From an uncultured Prochlorococcus sp. (GTDB taxonomy: Bacteria; Cyanobacteriota; Cyanobacteriia; PCC-6307; Cyanobiaceae): 35,298 nucleotides of DNA. A program made the position numbers and the translations under genes. Where the stretch lies: the NCBI GenBank assembly GCA_902560875.1, contig CACENO010000012.1, positions 1-35,298 of the forward strand, written 5' to 3'. Shown here in pieces: positions 1 to 8,412 of this stretch. The notes under the pieces are model-generated. The model saw only the letters and a list, made by a program, of their open reading frames with translations. It did no database searches and had not been told where the DNA came from. Position 1 is the stretch's first letter; the number at the start of each line of letters is the position of its first letter.

Positions 1-697
1 AATACGAAGAGAAACTATAGCTGCAGAAGACATTCTTCACGATCTAGGAGCTTTCTCAATCATTGCAAGTGATTCACAAGCAATGGGACGTGTCGGTGAA
101 GTTATTACACGAACTTTTCAAACTGCTCATAAGATGAAATTACAAAGGGGTTCACTTCCTGAAGATCCCCATCGAAATGATAATTCAAGAATAAAGCGTT
201 ATATAGCGAAAGTTACTATTAACCCAGCAATTGCTCATGGAATTAGTAATTATGTAGGCTCTATTGAAACAGGGAAGTTTGCAGATTTGGTTTTATGGAA
301 GCCTGGCTTCTTCGGAGTAAAACCAGAATTAGTTATTAAGAATGGGTCGATTATTTGGGCGCAAATGGGTGACCCTAACGCTTCTATCCCTACCCCACAA
401 CCAGTTCATGGAAGAGCTATGTTTGCATCTTTTGGAAATTCAGTTTCATCCAGTTGCCTTACTTTTATGAGTAAAGATGCTATGGAAGATTCTGTACCAG
501 AAAAGCTTGAACTTAATAGGATTTGTGTTCCTGTTAAGGATACAAGAGAAATTTCTAAGAAAAATATGTTATGCAACAAAGCTTTGCCCTCTATAGATGT
601 TAATCCACAAACATATGAAGTGTTTGCCGATGGAGAATTACTTACTTGCGAACCAGCTACAGTTTTGCCTATGGCTCAAAGATATTTTTTACTTTGA
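1..697 (+). CDS. ureC: Urease alpha subunit, C-terminal part (5' end outside window)
   Basis: This is the catalytic subunit of nickel urease, which hydrolyses urea to ammonia and carbamate in the cytoplasm. The first complete codon is at base 2 and the reading frame is open from the left edge, so the ATG at 83 is internal and not the start. About 231 residues remain of roughly 570 in the family. The segment [11 protein letters not shown] holds the aspartate that is the last nickel ligand (Asp360 in Klebsiella numbering), followed by the conserved TAHKMK and QRGSLP stretch. The C-terminus [20 protein letters not shown] is the usual end of UreC. The other nickel ligands and the carbamylated lysine would lie upstream and cannot be checked. 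ureA and ureB are expected just upstream. No strong terminator is visible after the stop codon. Identification is essentially certain. Confidence 0.97.
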   Translation, partial: IRRETIAAEDILHDLGAFSIIASDSQAMGRVGEVITRTFQTAHKMKLQRGSLPEDPHRNDNSRIKRYIAKVTINPAIAHGISNYVGSIETGKFADLVLWKPGFFGVKPELVIKNGSIIWAQMGDPNASIPTPQPVHGRAMFASFGNSVSSSCLTFMSKDAMEDSVPEKLELNRICVPVKDTREISKKNMLCNKALPSIDVNPQTYEVFADGELLTCEPATVLPMAQRYFLL

Positions 698-876
698 TTT
701 GTAGAAATTCTAATTACATAAGATTAATCCCTATATAAATAATATTAATTCCAATTCCGGAGTTTTTAATTTGTATAAAATCCACGCAATTTAAATTTTC
801 TTTTTATTTGCTTCCTAAGAAAGATTCAATATTCTAGTGCTTCTTGCTTTGTCTATTAGTTCTAGATAGTGATTCG

Positions 877-1227
877 ATGAATATTCTCGGGGCTCAAAAG
901 AAAATTGGAAATTTTTTGAAACTGATTGTCTACAGGCATAGGATTGTGCTAAAAATAAGTAGGTATCCTTTCCTGTTATTGGTTGTGGCTCAAGAAAAAT
1001 ATCCAGCAAGTTGTCCATGGGATTTTGGACCTGAGCAGAAACTTTCGAACAATAGTGAATGGACACTTGTAAATGGCAAAGACTTTGTCAAATTCTCTAA
1101 GAATGAGCGCGATAAAAATTGGTTCAACCTTATACACAATGATGAGATTTGTGAAAGGGTTTTACTTTTTCAAGCTCGACTAACCTATCAGAAGCTTTTA
1201 GATAAGGGTTATAAACTTATTGGCTAA
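877..1227 (+). CDS. Small hypothetical protein, possibly DUF1651-like
   Basis: This is a protein of about 116 residues whose C-terminal half (about residues 60-116) resembles the picocyanobacterial DUF1651 family: a start such as W-T-L-V-N-G-K, a central aromatic patch, and a final block with basic residues, LTYQKLLDKGYKL, where the family usually has a leucine/arginine-rich helix ending in G-W or G-Y. The family function is unknown. The start is uncertain. A TTG at 844 would give 127 residues, the ATG at 877 is my choice, and a GTG at 985 would give about 80 residues, nearer the usual family size. No clear ribosome binding site decides between them. The opposite-strand frame over 815-1066 looks like a shadow. 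DUF1651 genes are scattered in variable parts of Prochlorococcus and marine Synechococcus genomes, which fits this location. The family call is by eye only. Confidence 0.55.
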   Translation: MNILGAQKKIGNFLKLIVYRHRIVLKISRYPFLLLVVAQEKYPASCPWDFGPEQKLSNNSEWTLVNGKDFVKFSKNERDKNWFNLIHNDEICERVLLFQARLTYQKLLDKGYKLIG

Positions 1228-1306
1228 AGAAGGTATAAGTATTTTCATAGAATTAGATTGAGTACTGATTCTTTTAAATAAGTTAGAGAATCTAAGGCCA
1301 ATTGGA

Positions 1307-1870
1307 TTATTTATTAATTTCGTCACTTGCAACAATTTCTATAAATTTCCAAACGGCCCTATGTTTCCAATGAATGGAATCATTGCCTCCTCTTTTGGCA
1401 ATTTGTTCTATATATCCTTTCCCAAAACTATTTTCTACAACAAGTTCTATTTCTTCGTCATGCTTGTCATAAAAGACCTCAAGGTCTTTTATTTGCAAAT
1501 GTAGATTTGCTATTCCAGTTAGACAACCACCTTCGGCTATACCTTTTAATGTATTAGCATCATATACTTTAAGAATTTCTTCTCTTGCTTGATTTTTTCC
1601 CAGGTTTAAATAATTAACCTGTCTAGCGGCTATTAATTCATTGCTAAATAAATCTAAGCGACAGATAGTTTTACCTTCTTCACTTTTGTAACCATATCCA
1701 GCTTGAATGCAGAGGGCATCTCCATCATTATTGAATTTGCTTTTGTTTGATTCAATATAGGAAAGGAGTTTATCCCCCTTAAGGGATTCATTTGTATTAT
1801 TCAAATTATTATTTTGACTCCCCTTACTGCTATTTGCACTTGTATTGTTGTTATTGGGTTGATTTTTCAT
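1307..1870 (-). CDS. Hypothetical protein with Asn-rich N-terminus
   Basis: I do not recognise this 187-residue protein. The first 30 or so residues are low complexity, rich in asparagine, serine and threonine, and probably disordered. The remainder (about 33-187) looks folded and mildly acidic, with GDALCIQAGYGY near residue 50 and a tryptophan-containing end (HWKHRAVWKFIEIV). There is no signal peptide or membrane segment, so it is probably cytoplasmic. It starts with ATG. It is followed on the same strand, across gaps of about 190 and 100 bp upstream, by two other unrecognised or surface-related genes, and these gaps are too wide to argue for a tight operon. The asparagine-rich tract may reflect AAT/AAC expansion in an AT-rich genome. 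Confidence 0.7.
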   Translation of the reverse strand: MKNQPNNNNTSANSSKGSQNNNLNNTNESLKGDKLLSYIESNKSKFNNDGDALCIQAGYGYKSEEGKTICRLDLFSNELIAARQVNYLNLGKNQAREEILKVYDANTLKGIAEGGCLTGIANLHLQIKDLEVFYDKHDEEIELVVENSFGKGYIEQIAKRGGNDSIHWKHRAVWKFIEIVASDEINK

Positions 1871-2058
1871 TTTACTCAGATGATTCCATTCTTTTCAGAA
1901 GTGGGAATTTAAAGAATAATAACATCTAAACATATAATAATAGAATAGAGCCATGATAGGAATTAATTTAGAAAATTCTTAAATTAATTTATTTTTAGGT
2001 TTTGGACTCAATAAAGTAAATCAAGTAGATATATATTTGAAAAATTAGAGAATAGTAC

Positions 2059-2445
2059 TTATAATTTATTTGTTGTTATGCCAGTATGCTTTTTGAAGTT
2101 TATTGACCATACTCCATTGCTTATAGACTTTAGTCCTTTGATTAGCTGATAAGTATCTCCTGATTGAATCCAATTTTGCTTGAGTATAGGCAGTTGTTCT
2201 GTCATGGCTATTAAGGGGAGCTCTGTTAGTAATATGCTATTTTCTTTATTTGCTCTGTGTATTGTGAAACTCTCAGTTTTGTCGAATAATCTCAATAAAA
2301 GCTCTAATGAAATTGTTTGAAACTTATCATCTAGAATAGATTTCTCTTTAAAACTCTGCTTAACAGTCTTTCCTCCTAAGGGCATAGCTCTTTCTTCATT
2401 TTTTTTTACTAAGGCGAGAGCAATTAGATAGGGAGAATCACTCAT
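2059..2445 (-). CDS. Hypothetical protein, 128 aa
   Basis: I do not recognise this protein. It starts at ATG with MSDSPYLIALALVKKNEERA and has no signal peptide or transmembrane segment. It is predicted soluble, with mixed alpha/beta character and a basic C-terminus (INFKKHTGITTNKL). No metal-binding or catalytic motif stands out. It lies between the Asn-rich hypothetical gene and the SGNH-type gene, all on the minus strand, with about 100 bp on the SGNH side. Composition matches its AT-rich surroundings. It is probably a real gene because the frame is clean, with plausible amino acid use and no competing frame on the other strand. Confidence 0.6.
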   Translation of the reverse strand: MSDSPYLIALALVKKNEERAMPLGGKTVKQSFKEKSILDDKFQTISLELLLRLFDKTESFTIHRANKENSILLTELPLIAMTEQLPILKQNWIQSGDTYQLIKGLKSISNGVWSINFKKHTGITTNKL

Positions 2446-2544
2446 AATTGTTTTGAATTTAAATAGATCATACTCTAAATGGATTTATTAATCAAATAGA
2501 AAATATAAATATATAAAGCCTTAATAGATAATATAAAAGATATA

Positions 2545-3732
2545 TTATAGAGGTTTTAAATTGATGGCGTTTGAGAGAAATATTGCTATGTGTTTTGCCC
2601 CATCTTTTGTTAAATGCGCTGCATCATAGAAATCTTGCTTGCGCATATAATTGTCAGGTAAATTTAATACTTTATACCCTGATTTGAGCATGGCATTAGA
2701 GTATATATTGTCATAGATACTAGTTATCTCCCTTGATTCTTGTAAGCTAAGTGTATCGCCATTGAAAGAATGGAATAGTTGCCTGTAATCATACTTTGAT
2801 GCAATTTTCTTTAGGCCATATGAATTGGGCTGCATAAAGATTATGATGTCTTTTTTGGGATAGTCTTTCTTATTTAAGAGGGTGTTTAGTTCTATAATAA
2901 GTTGCTTTATATATTTTCTATAAGACTCTTTATTTTCTTTACTCTCCCAATCAACTTGAAATGGCTTTTCTTTATTCATAGAAGCTGCTCCATGACAACA
3001 TCCTTTTGCAAGAGATTTTTCATATGAGCTCAATCTACTTTTTCTCGCATTTCTCAATGAGTTTATATATATTGCCTTTTTCGTTTCTTTTGAGAGTGTA
3101 TAAATTCCAGGAATAATATACTTTATATATTCTTTTGTTGAGATCTTTTTTAAAGACTCCACTTTTATTTTGCTTCTGCCAAATTCCCATAGACTATTCA
3201 CATTATTTGAAATAATTATTTTCTTAGGAACCTTATTTGATTGCATTAGTAAATAACCTATAGTTTCAATACAACCTTTTAGATTTTTTGCACTCTTTGC
3301 CGCATTAACTGTACTAATTGAATTTAACCTTCCAAATACATCTGCCATTCTATAGTTTTCATAAACGTGGCTATTCTCTGTTGTTGAACCTCCACAAAAT
3401 AAAATGTATGGTCCTGATGTTTTAACTGCTTTAGATAATGAACTTGGCTCTATTGTCCCGTATTTATCTGTTCTAAAAATAATTTCCTTAGACTTATTTA
3501 GTATGCTTGGCTTCCAATCATATAGGGTACTTTGAGTCTCAATCGTTGTTATATTAGCCTTGTGTAGACCATATATATGTGGATTATTTAAATTTGGATC
3601 TTTAATGAAGTTTGCAATATATGCTTTGCTCCCAATATTATTATAAAAACGTAATTGCGAGTATATTTCTAACGATATGATAGGAAACAATATATATGTA
3701 AATATTAAAATAGAAATTTTACTTAATTTCAT
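2545..3732 (-). CDS. Membrane-anchored SGNH/GDSL-like protein
   Basis: This 395-residue protein has one N-terminal hydrophobic segment (about residues 5-25) and a large domain predicted to sit outside the membrane. Around residues 112-120 is FCGGSTTEN, the form that block I of the SGNH superfamily takes in many polysaccharide-linked members, with Ser116 as the likely nucleophile. Near the end is YDAAHLTKDG (about 369-378), matching block V with Asp370 and His373 spaced as in the catalytic pair. Asparagines around 'SNNVNSLWE' could supply block III. SGNH enzymes of this kind commonly remove or transfer acetyl or other acyl groups on surface polysaccharides. Substrate cannot be read from the sequence. 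It is divergent from the GT90-type gene 170 bp away and close to a GT32-type gene, which supports a role in cell-surface glycan decoration. Confidence 0.75.
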   Translation of the reverse strand: MKLSKISILIFTYILFPIISLEIYSQLRFYNNIGSKAYIANFIKDPNLNNPHIYGLHKANITTIETQSTLYDWKPSILNKSKEIIFRTDKYGTIEPSSLSKAVKTSGPYILFCGGSTTENSHVYENYRMADVFGRLNSISTVNAAKSAKNLKGCIETIGYLLMQSNKVPKKIIISNNVNSLWEFGRSKIKVESLKKISTKEYIKYIIPGIYTLSKETKKAIYINSLRNARKSRLSSYEKSLAKGCCHGAASMNKEKPFQVDWESKENKESYRKYIKQLIIELNTLLNKKDYPKKDIIIFMQPNSYGLKKIASKYDYRQLFHSFNGDTLSLQESREITSIYDNIYSNAMLKSGYKVLNLPDNYMRKQDFYDAAHLTKDGAKHIAIFLSNAINLKPL

Positions 3733-3901
3733 TTGCTTTGCTAGTATTAAATATATAAACTAGGTTAATTTGCCGATCATCCATAACTAGCCTGATAAAC
3801 CAAAATGAAACAAATCAAAGTAAGAACTCTCATGGTCGATAAGTCTTTCAGGTTAACACAACCTTAATTTTTCAATTTTAATCTATTTAGCTTCCATTAG
3901 T

Positions 3902-4894
3902 ATGAGTCATTCTCACCCTCGCACATTTAAGTATTTAAATAATATATGTAAGAAAAATAATGTAATACTTTCCTCACTTGAGGTTGAGGATTCTTTTTAT
4001 GATTTAAGCGTTCAAATCCACCTGCAATACACAGATTTTGGTAGAGTTCTTTTACATATTCTTATACCAATCGATCTAAATGATAAAGGCAATAATGTTA
4101 TTAGATTAGCAAACTGCTTTAAGTTTTGGTTACCTTATAGCCTAGAAATTTTATCTATAAAACAAGAAGCCTTTTCCCTTTCATTGAATGCAAGTGATTG
4201 GGGTAATGAAAAATTTCTCTCAATGGTTGGTACCAATCCTAATAATATTATTCCTGATGAGTATGCAATGTTTGAAGGCCAACTAATTCTAGATAAGATT
4301 AGTTGGAATGATTTGACATCATTTGAATTTGATTGGGCACAGCGTAAAAATCTAATGTTTTGGAGGGGAAGTACAACAGGAAAACCTATTACATCATCTA
4401 ATACGCTAAGACAACTTTTAAGAGTTGATACTTGCCTAAAATATAATTCTTACAAGTGTTTTGATATTAAGATTTCTAGAATTGTTCAGAACAAAATACC
4501 AAAACAAATAATAAGACAATTCTTACAAAGTAACCACATTCTTTCATCAAGAGTGAGAGAGTCAAAATTTAGTGAATATAAATATTATCCTGATTTGCCT
4601 GGAAATAATGAAACATGTGGTTCCTGGGGAACAATCAAAAAGCATTTAAGGGGTAACTTGGTCTTCAAACCTAACTATTCTAGTCAACTTTTTTATGAAA
4701 GATTTATGCAACCATGGCAACATTTTATACCTGTTAAAACAGATTTCTCTGATTTGCATTATCAGTTTTCTTGGGCTGAACAAAATTCTCTTGAAGCGTC
4801 AAAAATAGCTTGGAATGGATATAATATAGCTAATAAGTATTTAAGGAATATAAAGGATCACTTTATAGAAACTTCACTAAAATCTTTTTTATAG
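3902..4894 (+). CDS. CAP10/GT90-type glycosyltransferase (LPS-modifying type)
   Basis: This 330-residue protein has the signature pattern of the CAP10 family (GT90, including bacterial LPS-modifying enzymes and the eukaryotic O-glucosyltransferase Rumi). The features are FWRGSTTG at about 153-160, then a segment NNETCGSWGTIKKHLRGNL (about 238-256) where the family has the glycine/serine/tryptophan nucleotide-sugar site, then LFYERFMQPWQHFIPVKTD (about 262-282), the typical Y/F-E-x-F-x-x-P-W-x-H-x-x-P-V end. It would transfer a sugar, commonly glucose or xylose in characterised members, onto a surface glycan or protein. There is no signal peptide, suggesting action on the cytoplasmic face. The ATG at 3902 is the first in frame. 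The GT32-type gene on the opposite strand ends 28 bp beyond its stop, so the two converge. Confidence 0.8.
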   Translation: MSHSHPRTFKYLNNICKKNNVILSSLEVEDSFYDLSVQIHLQYTDFGRVLLHILIPIDLNDKGNNVIRLANCFKFWLPYSLEILSIKQEAFSLSLNASDWGNEKFLSMVGTNPNNIIPDEYAMFEGQLILDKISWNDLTSFEFDWAQRKNLMFWRGSTTGKPITSSNTLRQLLRVDTCLKYNSYKCFDIKISRIVQNKIPKQIIRQFLQSNHILSSRVRESKFSEYKYYPDLPGNNETCGSWGTIKKHLRGNLVFKPNYSSQLFYERFMQPWQHFIPVKTDFSDLHYQFSWAEQNSLEASKIAWNGYNIANKYLRNIKDHFIETSLKSFL

Positions 4895-4922
4895 ACAGGA
4901 AAACTTGAAATTTATAAGTATT

Positions 4923-5696
4923 CTAATTGATTATATCTATATTATCAGGATTGATTTCCGCATAGACTTTTCCTGTTTTCCAGTAATCATTATAATTATT
5001 AGCGCCTTTGACTCCAAGATTTTTAAGATCACCACCCGCTGATGGTTTTAACAAGGCAAATTTTCTATTGTTTTCTAACCTAAAACTAGCCTTTATTATT
5101 CTTTTAAAGTAGGGAAAGTTTTTATTAGTAAAAGGTACCATTGGTCTTTCTAAATAACCAAAACTTATATTTTTACCACGATTTTCTTTGGCAATTGCTT
5201 CTCCAAATAAAGCTGGCCCTGTCGGACAAAGTGGTGTTCGACCGTACCACTTCTCTCTACAATTCCTGATTATCATATCTATTGCTGTTGATAATATATT
5301 GTTTCTTGGCTTTGACCATATTATTCCTCCAGCTACAGCCCAAGATGTTTGAGAATGCCTTTGCTCGTCCCTAAAACAGACCATATCTATACTTGGATCA
5401 ACTTCGTATTTGTATAGGCATTTAATTGCTATATCAAAATACCAACCTCCTTTCTTATATAACAGACAAAATCTCCCTAAGTCTGATTTATATGAAAAAG
5501 GTCTAAGAGAACGAAACGCCCATAATACTTCATTGTCATAGTTTTTTCTAATGAAATTTTCTAATTTTCTTAAGTCATATACTTCATAATTGTATTCGGG
5601 ATATTTTACCTTTATTGTTTTACTTGCTTGTTGAATATATCTAGGAAGCTCTTCTGATTTATCAGAAAGAAAGATTTGTGAAATTTCTTTAGTCAT
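4923..5696 (-). CDS. GT32-type (OCH1-like) glycosyltransferase with altered DXD
   Basis: This 257-residue protein matches the sugar-binding DXD glycosyltransferase group (GT32, OCH1-like, also seen in capsule synthesis enzymes). It starts with an I-x-Q-I-F/W-L type strand (ISQIFLSDK), then has PFSYKSDLGRFCLLYKKGG (about 66-84), the conserved S-D-x-x-R-x-x-x-L-Y-x-x-G-G helix. Right after that, where the family has a D-x-D metal site, this protein has YFDIAIK, with Asp88 kept but the second aspartate replaced by Ala90. It may use another acidic residue or be impaired. Later blocks (GGIIWSKPRNN, CPTGPALFGEA) also fit the family. It is cytoplasmic and probably acts with the neighbouring GT90-type and SGNH-type genes on a surface polysaccharide. 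Confidence 0.78.
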   Translation of the reverse strand: MTKEISQIFLSDKSEELPRYIQQASKTIKVKYPEYNYEVYDLRKLENFIRKNYDNEVLWAFRSLRPFSYKSDLGRFCLLYKKGGWYFDIAIKCLYKYEVDPSIDMVCFRDEQRHSQTSWAVAGGIIWSKPRNNILSTAIDMIIRNCREKWYGRTPLCPTGPALFGEAIAKENRGKNISFGYLERPMVPFTNKNFPYFKRIIKASFRLENNRKFALLKPSAGGDLKNLGVKGANNYNDYWKTGKVYAEINPDNIDIIN

Positions 5697-5977
5697 TTAT
5701 TTCTAAAGAATATTTTGAAGGATAAGTTGCAAGTCATTAAAACAATTACCTAGCTATTATACAAGATAACTGTCTTAAGAATTCTATTAAGCTTAAAAAT
5801 CTTTTCTTAGATTTAGATTCCTTTTGCTAAATAATCATTTTGTCCTTATTTATATCAATAATGTATGTAGGGATCAATATCTTTTTACGGAATATATTAT
5901 GTTTTATTTTTCCTTCTATTTCTTTTTTACTGTATTAGGTAAAATTTGTTATTATTGTATGGCACCTAATAATTTAG

Positions 5978-6295
5978 ATGAATATCGCTAAGACATTAGA
6001 TTTAAGGCTAAAGCTTGGTAATCTATGCCTAGCCGCAATTTTATCTCTGGTTCCAACTACTATGACAATAGGGTTTCTTGGAATCCATGGCATGCTTCTT
6101 TGTAGAGAGTTGGAAAATTCTGTTACAGACAAGAAAAGTTTAGAATCATTTAAATTAAATTGTAAAACGTCTAATTACAAGACCAGTTTAAATTATCTCA
6201 TATGGGTTTGGTTATTTGTAATGATTCCTACCTGGCGATGGTTTTATATAGGTCATTATAGAAGGGTAGTAAAGAGTTCATCTGACGAGAAATAG
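5978..6295 (+). CDS. Small membrane protein, unknown
   Basis: I do not recognise this 105-residue protein. It has two hydrophobic stretches, about residues 15-40 (LCLAAILSLVPTTMTIGFLG) and about 72-88 (LIWVWLFVMIPTWRWFYI), separated by a polar loop with two cysteines, and a short charged tail. That suggests a two-span inner or thylakoid membrane protein. The ATG at 5978 is preceded by an AT-rich stretch without an obvious Shine-Dalgarno sequence. The 280 bp between the GT32-type gene and this start holds no gene I can support. The next gene, a lipoprotein on the other strand, ends 29 bp after it, so the two converge. Confidence 0.6.
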   Translation: MNIAKTLDLRLKLGNLCLAAILSLVPTTMTIGFLGIHGMLLCRELENSVTDKKSLESFKLNCKTSNYKTSLNYLIWVWLFVMIPTWRWFYIGHYRRVVKSSSDEK

Positions 6296-6324
6296 AGATA
6301 TATTCCCATTCCTCAAATTTAATA

Positions 6325-6735
6325 TTAACGAAATTTAATCATATCTAGAATGTTCTTTCTCTTATACTCTTCCTTATTAGTATTAACAACCTTCTCTAGT
6401 AAGAACTCTACTTCTTTTCCCATAGTATCTGGAACAGTGATCTTACATCCTTTATCTTTATCTAAATCACAACCTTTTTTTGATTTTTTAGATTTCCAGG
6501 TGCAAGGAACTTCTTTTTCACTCTGATTTTTTATCTCCCAACCTTCATCAATATATTTTTTAATGCTATCTCTATCACACCTTATTTTTATAGTTTTTTC
6601 TTGTGTTAATGATGTTTCTATATCGCCATTCTCACTTGGGATTATAATTTCCTCTGCCTTCTCAATTAGAGAACAGCTACTCATTAGGCAGCCAATGCTT
6701 ATCATTAAGCCTATTTCAAATTTCTTATTTTTCAT
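6325..6735 (-). CDS. Predicted lipoprotein, unknown
   Basis: This 136-residue protein begins with a lipoprotein-type signal peptide: basic residues (MKNKKFE), a hydrophobic stretch, then LMSSC, with Cys21 as the likely lipidated residue. The methionine at -3 is a permissive variant of the usual leucine. The mature part is rich in lysine and glutamate and holds several cysteines (RCD, PCTWKSKK, KKGCDLDKDKGCKI), which suggests disulfides in the periplasm or at the cell surface. No family is recognised. It starts with ATG at 6735 and faces a gap of about 240 bp that it shares divergently with the coupled gene pair on the plus strand. Location in this run of orphan genes fits a strain-variable envelope protein. 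Confidence 0.65.
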   Translation of the reverse strand: MKNKKFEIGLMISIGCLMSSCSLIEKAEEIIIPSENGDIETSLTQEKTIKIRCDRDSIKKYIDEGWEIKNQSEKEVPCTWKSKKSKKGCDLDKDKGCKITVPDTMGKEVEFLLEKVVNTNKEEYKRKNILDMIKFR

Positions 6736-6979
6736 AGAGTAAACTTGATTTTGTATATATTTTAGTTAGTAAGCGTCAACAACGCATACTTGTTCAATAG
6801 ACTTAATAGTATTAAAAAAATGATTTTATGTATAGCAATATTGACTAAATGCTATGTCTTCAAATCATTTGGCGCATGTTCTCGATAAATTTCTTTTCTT
6901 CAAGCAAGTTTAGTTAACTTGTCTATAATGATTTAAATATCATTTTTACTGATCTTGCTCTCTAGTTTATGAAGTTCCT

Positions 6980-7441
6980 TTGCCAGACTCTCTGAATTGT
7001 TCTTTATTCCAAATCTTGAGCATGTGTTTTCTAGAATATATTGAATCTAAATTTCAATTAGTATTTAAATATATTTTCACAAATTCAATCCAAATTGTTT
7101 CGATTTTATTTCTTATTATTTTTATTTTGAGTCCTTTGCCAGTGAGAGCCGACTCTGAATCTTCTCAATACGCTTATTCGATGCTCGAATGGAGAGATAA
7201 AAGTTTAAAGGCTGAATCCTTCTTGCTACAAGGAGATCAAGAATTGAAAAAAGGCCTGAGGTATAAAGGGTGTCTCAATTACAAGAAAGCTAATCAATTT
7301 GCTCAGGATGCCTATAAAGCTCTAATAATTGCCCAACAATATAATGATGAAGATAAGGAATTAATAGCTATCAAGAATAATCTTGACCATTTAAGTGAAC
7401 TGGCAAGATGCAGTACTGCTAACTCTTTATTCCAACAATGA
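6980..7441 (+). CDS. Exported hypothetical protein coupled to DUF2939 gene
   Basis: This is an unrecognised exported protein. The longest frame starts at a TTG (6980, 153 aa). The first in-frame ATG is at 7022 and gives 139 aa, which may be the true start. A hydrophobic stretch ending LSPLPVRADS looks like a signal peptide cleaved after VRA, leaving about 95 mature residues. The mature part is helical with a tetratricopeptide-like flavour (LLQGDQELKKGLRYKGCLNY, then AQDAYKALIIAQQYNDEDKE) and two cysteines. Its stop codon overlaps the ATG of the next gene in an ATGA arrangement (7438-7441), so the two are almost certainly co-translated and probably work together at the membrane or in the periplasm. 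Confidence 0.65.
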   Translation: MPDSLNCSLFQILSMCFLEYIESKFQLVFKYIFTNSIQIVSILFLIIFILSPLPVRADSESSQYAYSMLEWRDKSLKAESFLLQGDQELKKGLRYKGCLNYKKANQFAQDAYKALIIAQQYNDEDKELIAIKNNLDHLSELARCSTANSLFQQ

Positions 7442-8037
7442 AAACCCAAATGATTTCTAAAACTAGAGGATATAGGAAAGTCGGAATTCCATTATTTATT
7501 CTGTTATTCGGCTTTAGTTTCTTTATTTCACCATACCTTGCTCTATTTAGATTTAAAATGGCATTAGATAATAGTGATCATGTAACTTTAAATAGTATGA
7601 TCGCTTTTTCGTCTCTTAGAACAAGTTTGAAGAAACAAATTAAGGCTCCTTTAGCGAGAAAATTCAAACAGCGAATAGGTTCTAATCTCTTTTCCGATTT
7701 AGGTATCCTCATGGCAGAACCAATAGTGAATAGTATTGTTGATTCAACTACTACTCCTAGAGGTATCAAGCTACTTTTAAACAATGGCATTTTAAGTAAT
7801 TCAAATACCTCTAATAATCATATTAAACCTAATATTTCTAAACTAGATGATTTTGATAAAGATAAAGAGCAGGAAAATAAAATAAGTCTTTTTTATACCA
7901 ACTTGAATAGGTTTGTTTTGTCAAGTGATACAAACAACACCAATCAACCGGTAAAAGCATATTGGCAGCGATCAAATTTGTTTGATTGGAAGCTTATTTC
8001 TGTAGAAATCCCAGTTGAGATACTTGATCAATATTAG
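7438..8037 (+). CDS. DUF2939-family membrane-anchored protein
   Basis: This 199-residue protein has one N-terminal membrane segment (about residues 16-36) followed by the DUF2939 hallmark: SPYLALFRFKMALDNSDHVT and the L-R-T-S-L-K-K-Q pattern, i.e. a short residue, 'Y-x-A-l-x-x-l-k-x-A' helix, then 'R-x-S-L-k-x-q'. The domain would face the periplasm. DUF2939 proteins occur in many Gram-negative bacteria and have no established function. The middle section (about 125-160) is Asn/Asp/Lys-rich and probably flexible. The ATG overlaps the stop of the preceding exported-protein gene by 4 bases, indicating translational coupling. It ends 24 bp before the convergent minus-strand gene. Confidence 0.72.
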   Translation: MKTQMISKTRGYRKVGIPLFILLFGFSFFISPYLALFRFKMALDNSDHVTLNSMIAFSSLRTSLKKQIKAPLARKFKQRIGSNLFSDLGILMAEPIVNSIVDSTTTPRGIKLLLNNGILSNSNTSNNHIKPNISKLDDFDKDKEQENKISLFYTNLNRFVLSSDTNNTNQPVKAYWQRSNLFDWKLISVEIPVEILDQY

Positions 8038-8061
8038 TCTTTCTATCGTTATTTGGTTTAT

Positions 8062-8259
8062 TTATTTTTTAGATTTCCTAGCTGATTTTGGCTCTATTAC
8101 CTTTAGTAGATCTTCCATACTTGTCATTATTCTTCTTATTTCTTTTGGGTCTGGAAGTGTTAATTCTTCTGTGACGGCTAGGTGGATTTCTCTGAGTTCA
8201 GAACGAAGTTGTTTTAGATGCGCTTTGACCTCTATTTTTTTTTCCTTTGCAGTTGCCAT
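8062..8259 (-). CDS. Small charged cytoplasmic protein, 65 aa
   Basis: I do not recognise a family. The protein is short, highly charged and helical: a lysine-rich start (MATAKEKKIEVKAHLKQLRS), a central ELREIHLAVTEEL and a basic tail (PKSARKSKK). Two leucine-rich helices with an intervening LPDPKE turn suggest a small helical hairpin or a protein- or nucleic-acid-binding adaptor. Choosing this strand over the overlapping plus-strand frame (8015-8263) is based on amino acid composition: this frame reads as a balanced soluble protein, while the other is serine/isoleucine-rich as expected for a shadow. It starts at ATG 8259 and converges with the DUF2939 gene. Confidence 0.65.
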   Translation of the reverse strand: MATAKEKKIEVKAHLKQLRSELREIHLAVTEELTLPDPKEIRRIMTSMEDLLKVIEPKSARKSKK

Positions 8260-8412
8260 CTAGGTTTCTTTAGGATAATCCTAATTTTAATACCTAATCA
8301 TTGTTTTTATTGTGTAATGTTGAGCTTATCAATGAAGCTACATAATCTCCTTGGAGCCAGTTCTAATTTTGGTTGGTAAATAAGACTATTTGGTTGCAAA
8401 TCTATTGTGATT

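Noticed and set aside
815-1066. 83-aa minus-strand frame opposite the DUF1651-like gene
   Set aside because: No family pattern, cysteine-rich odd start; the plus-strand frame has a more protein-like C-terminal half.
7578-7790. 70-aa minus frame inside the DUF2939 gene
   Set aside because: Shadow of a recognised family on the plus strand.
8015-8263. Plus-strand frame over the 65-aa minus gene
   Set aside because: Serine/isoleucine-rich antisense of a lysine/glutamate-rich coding frame, the typical signature of a shadow.
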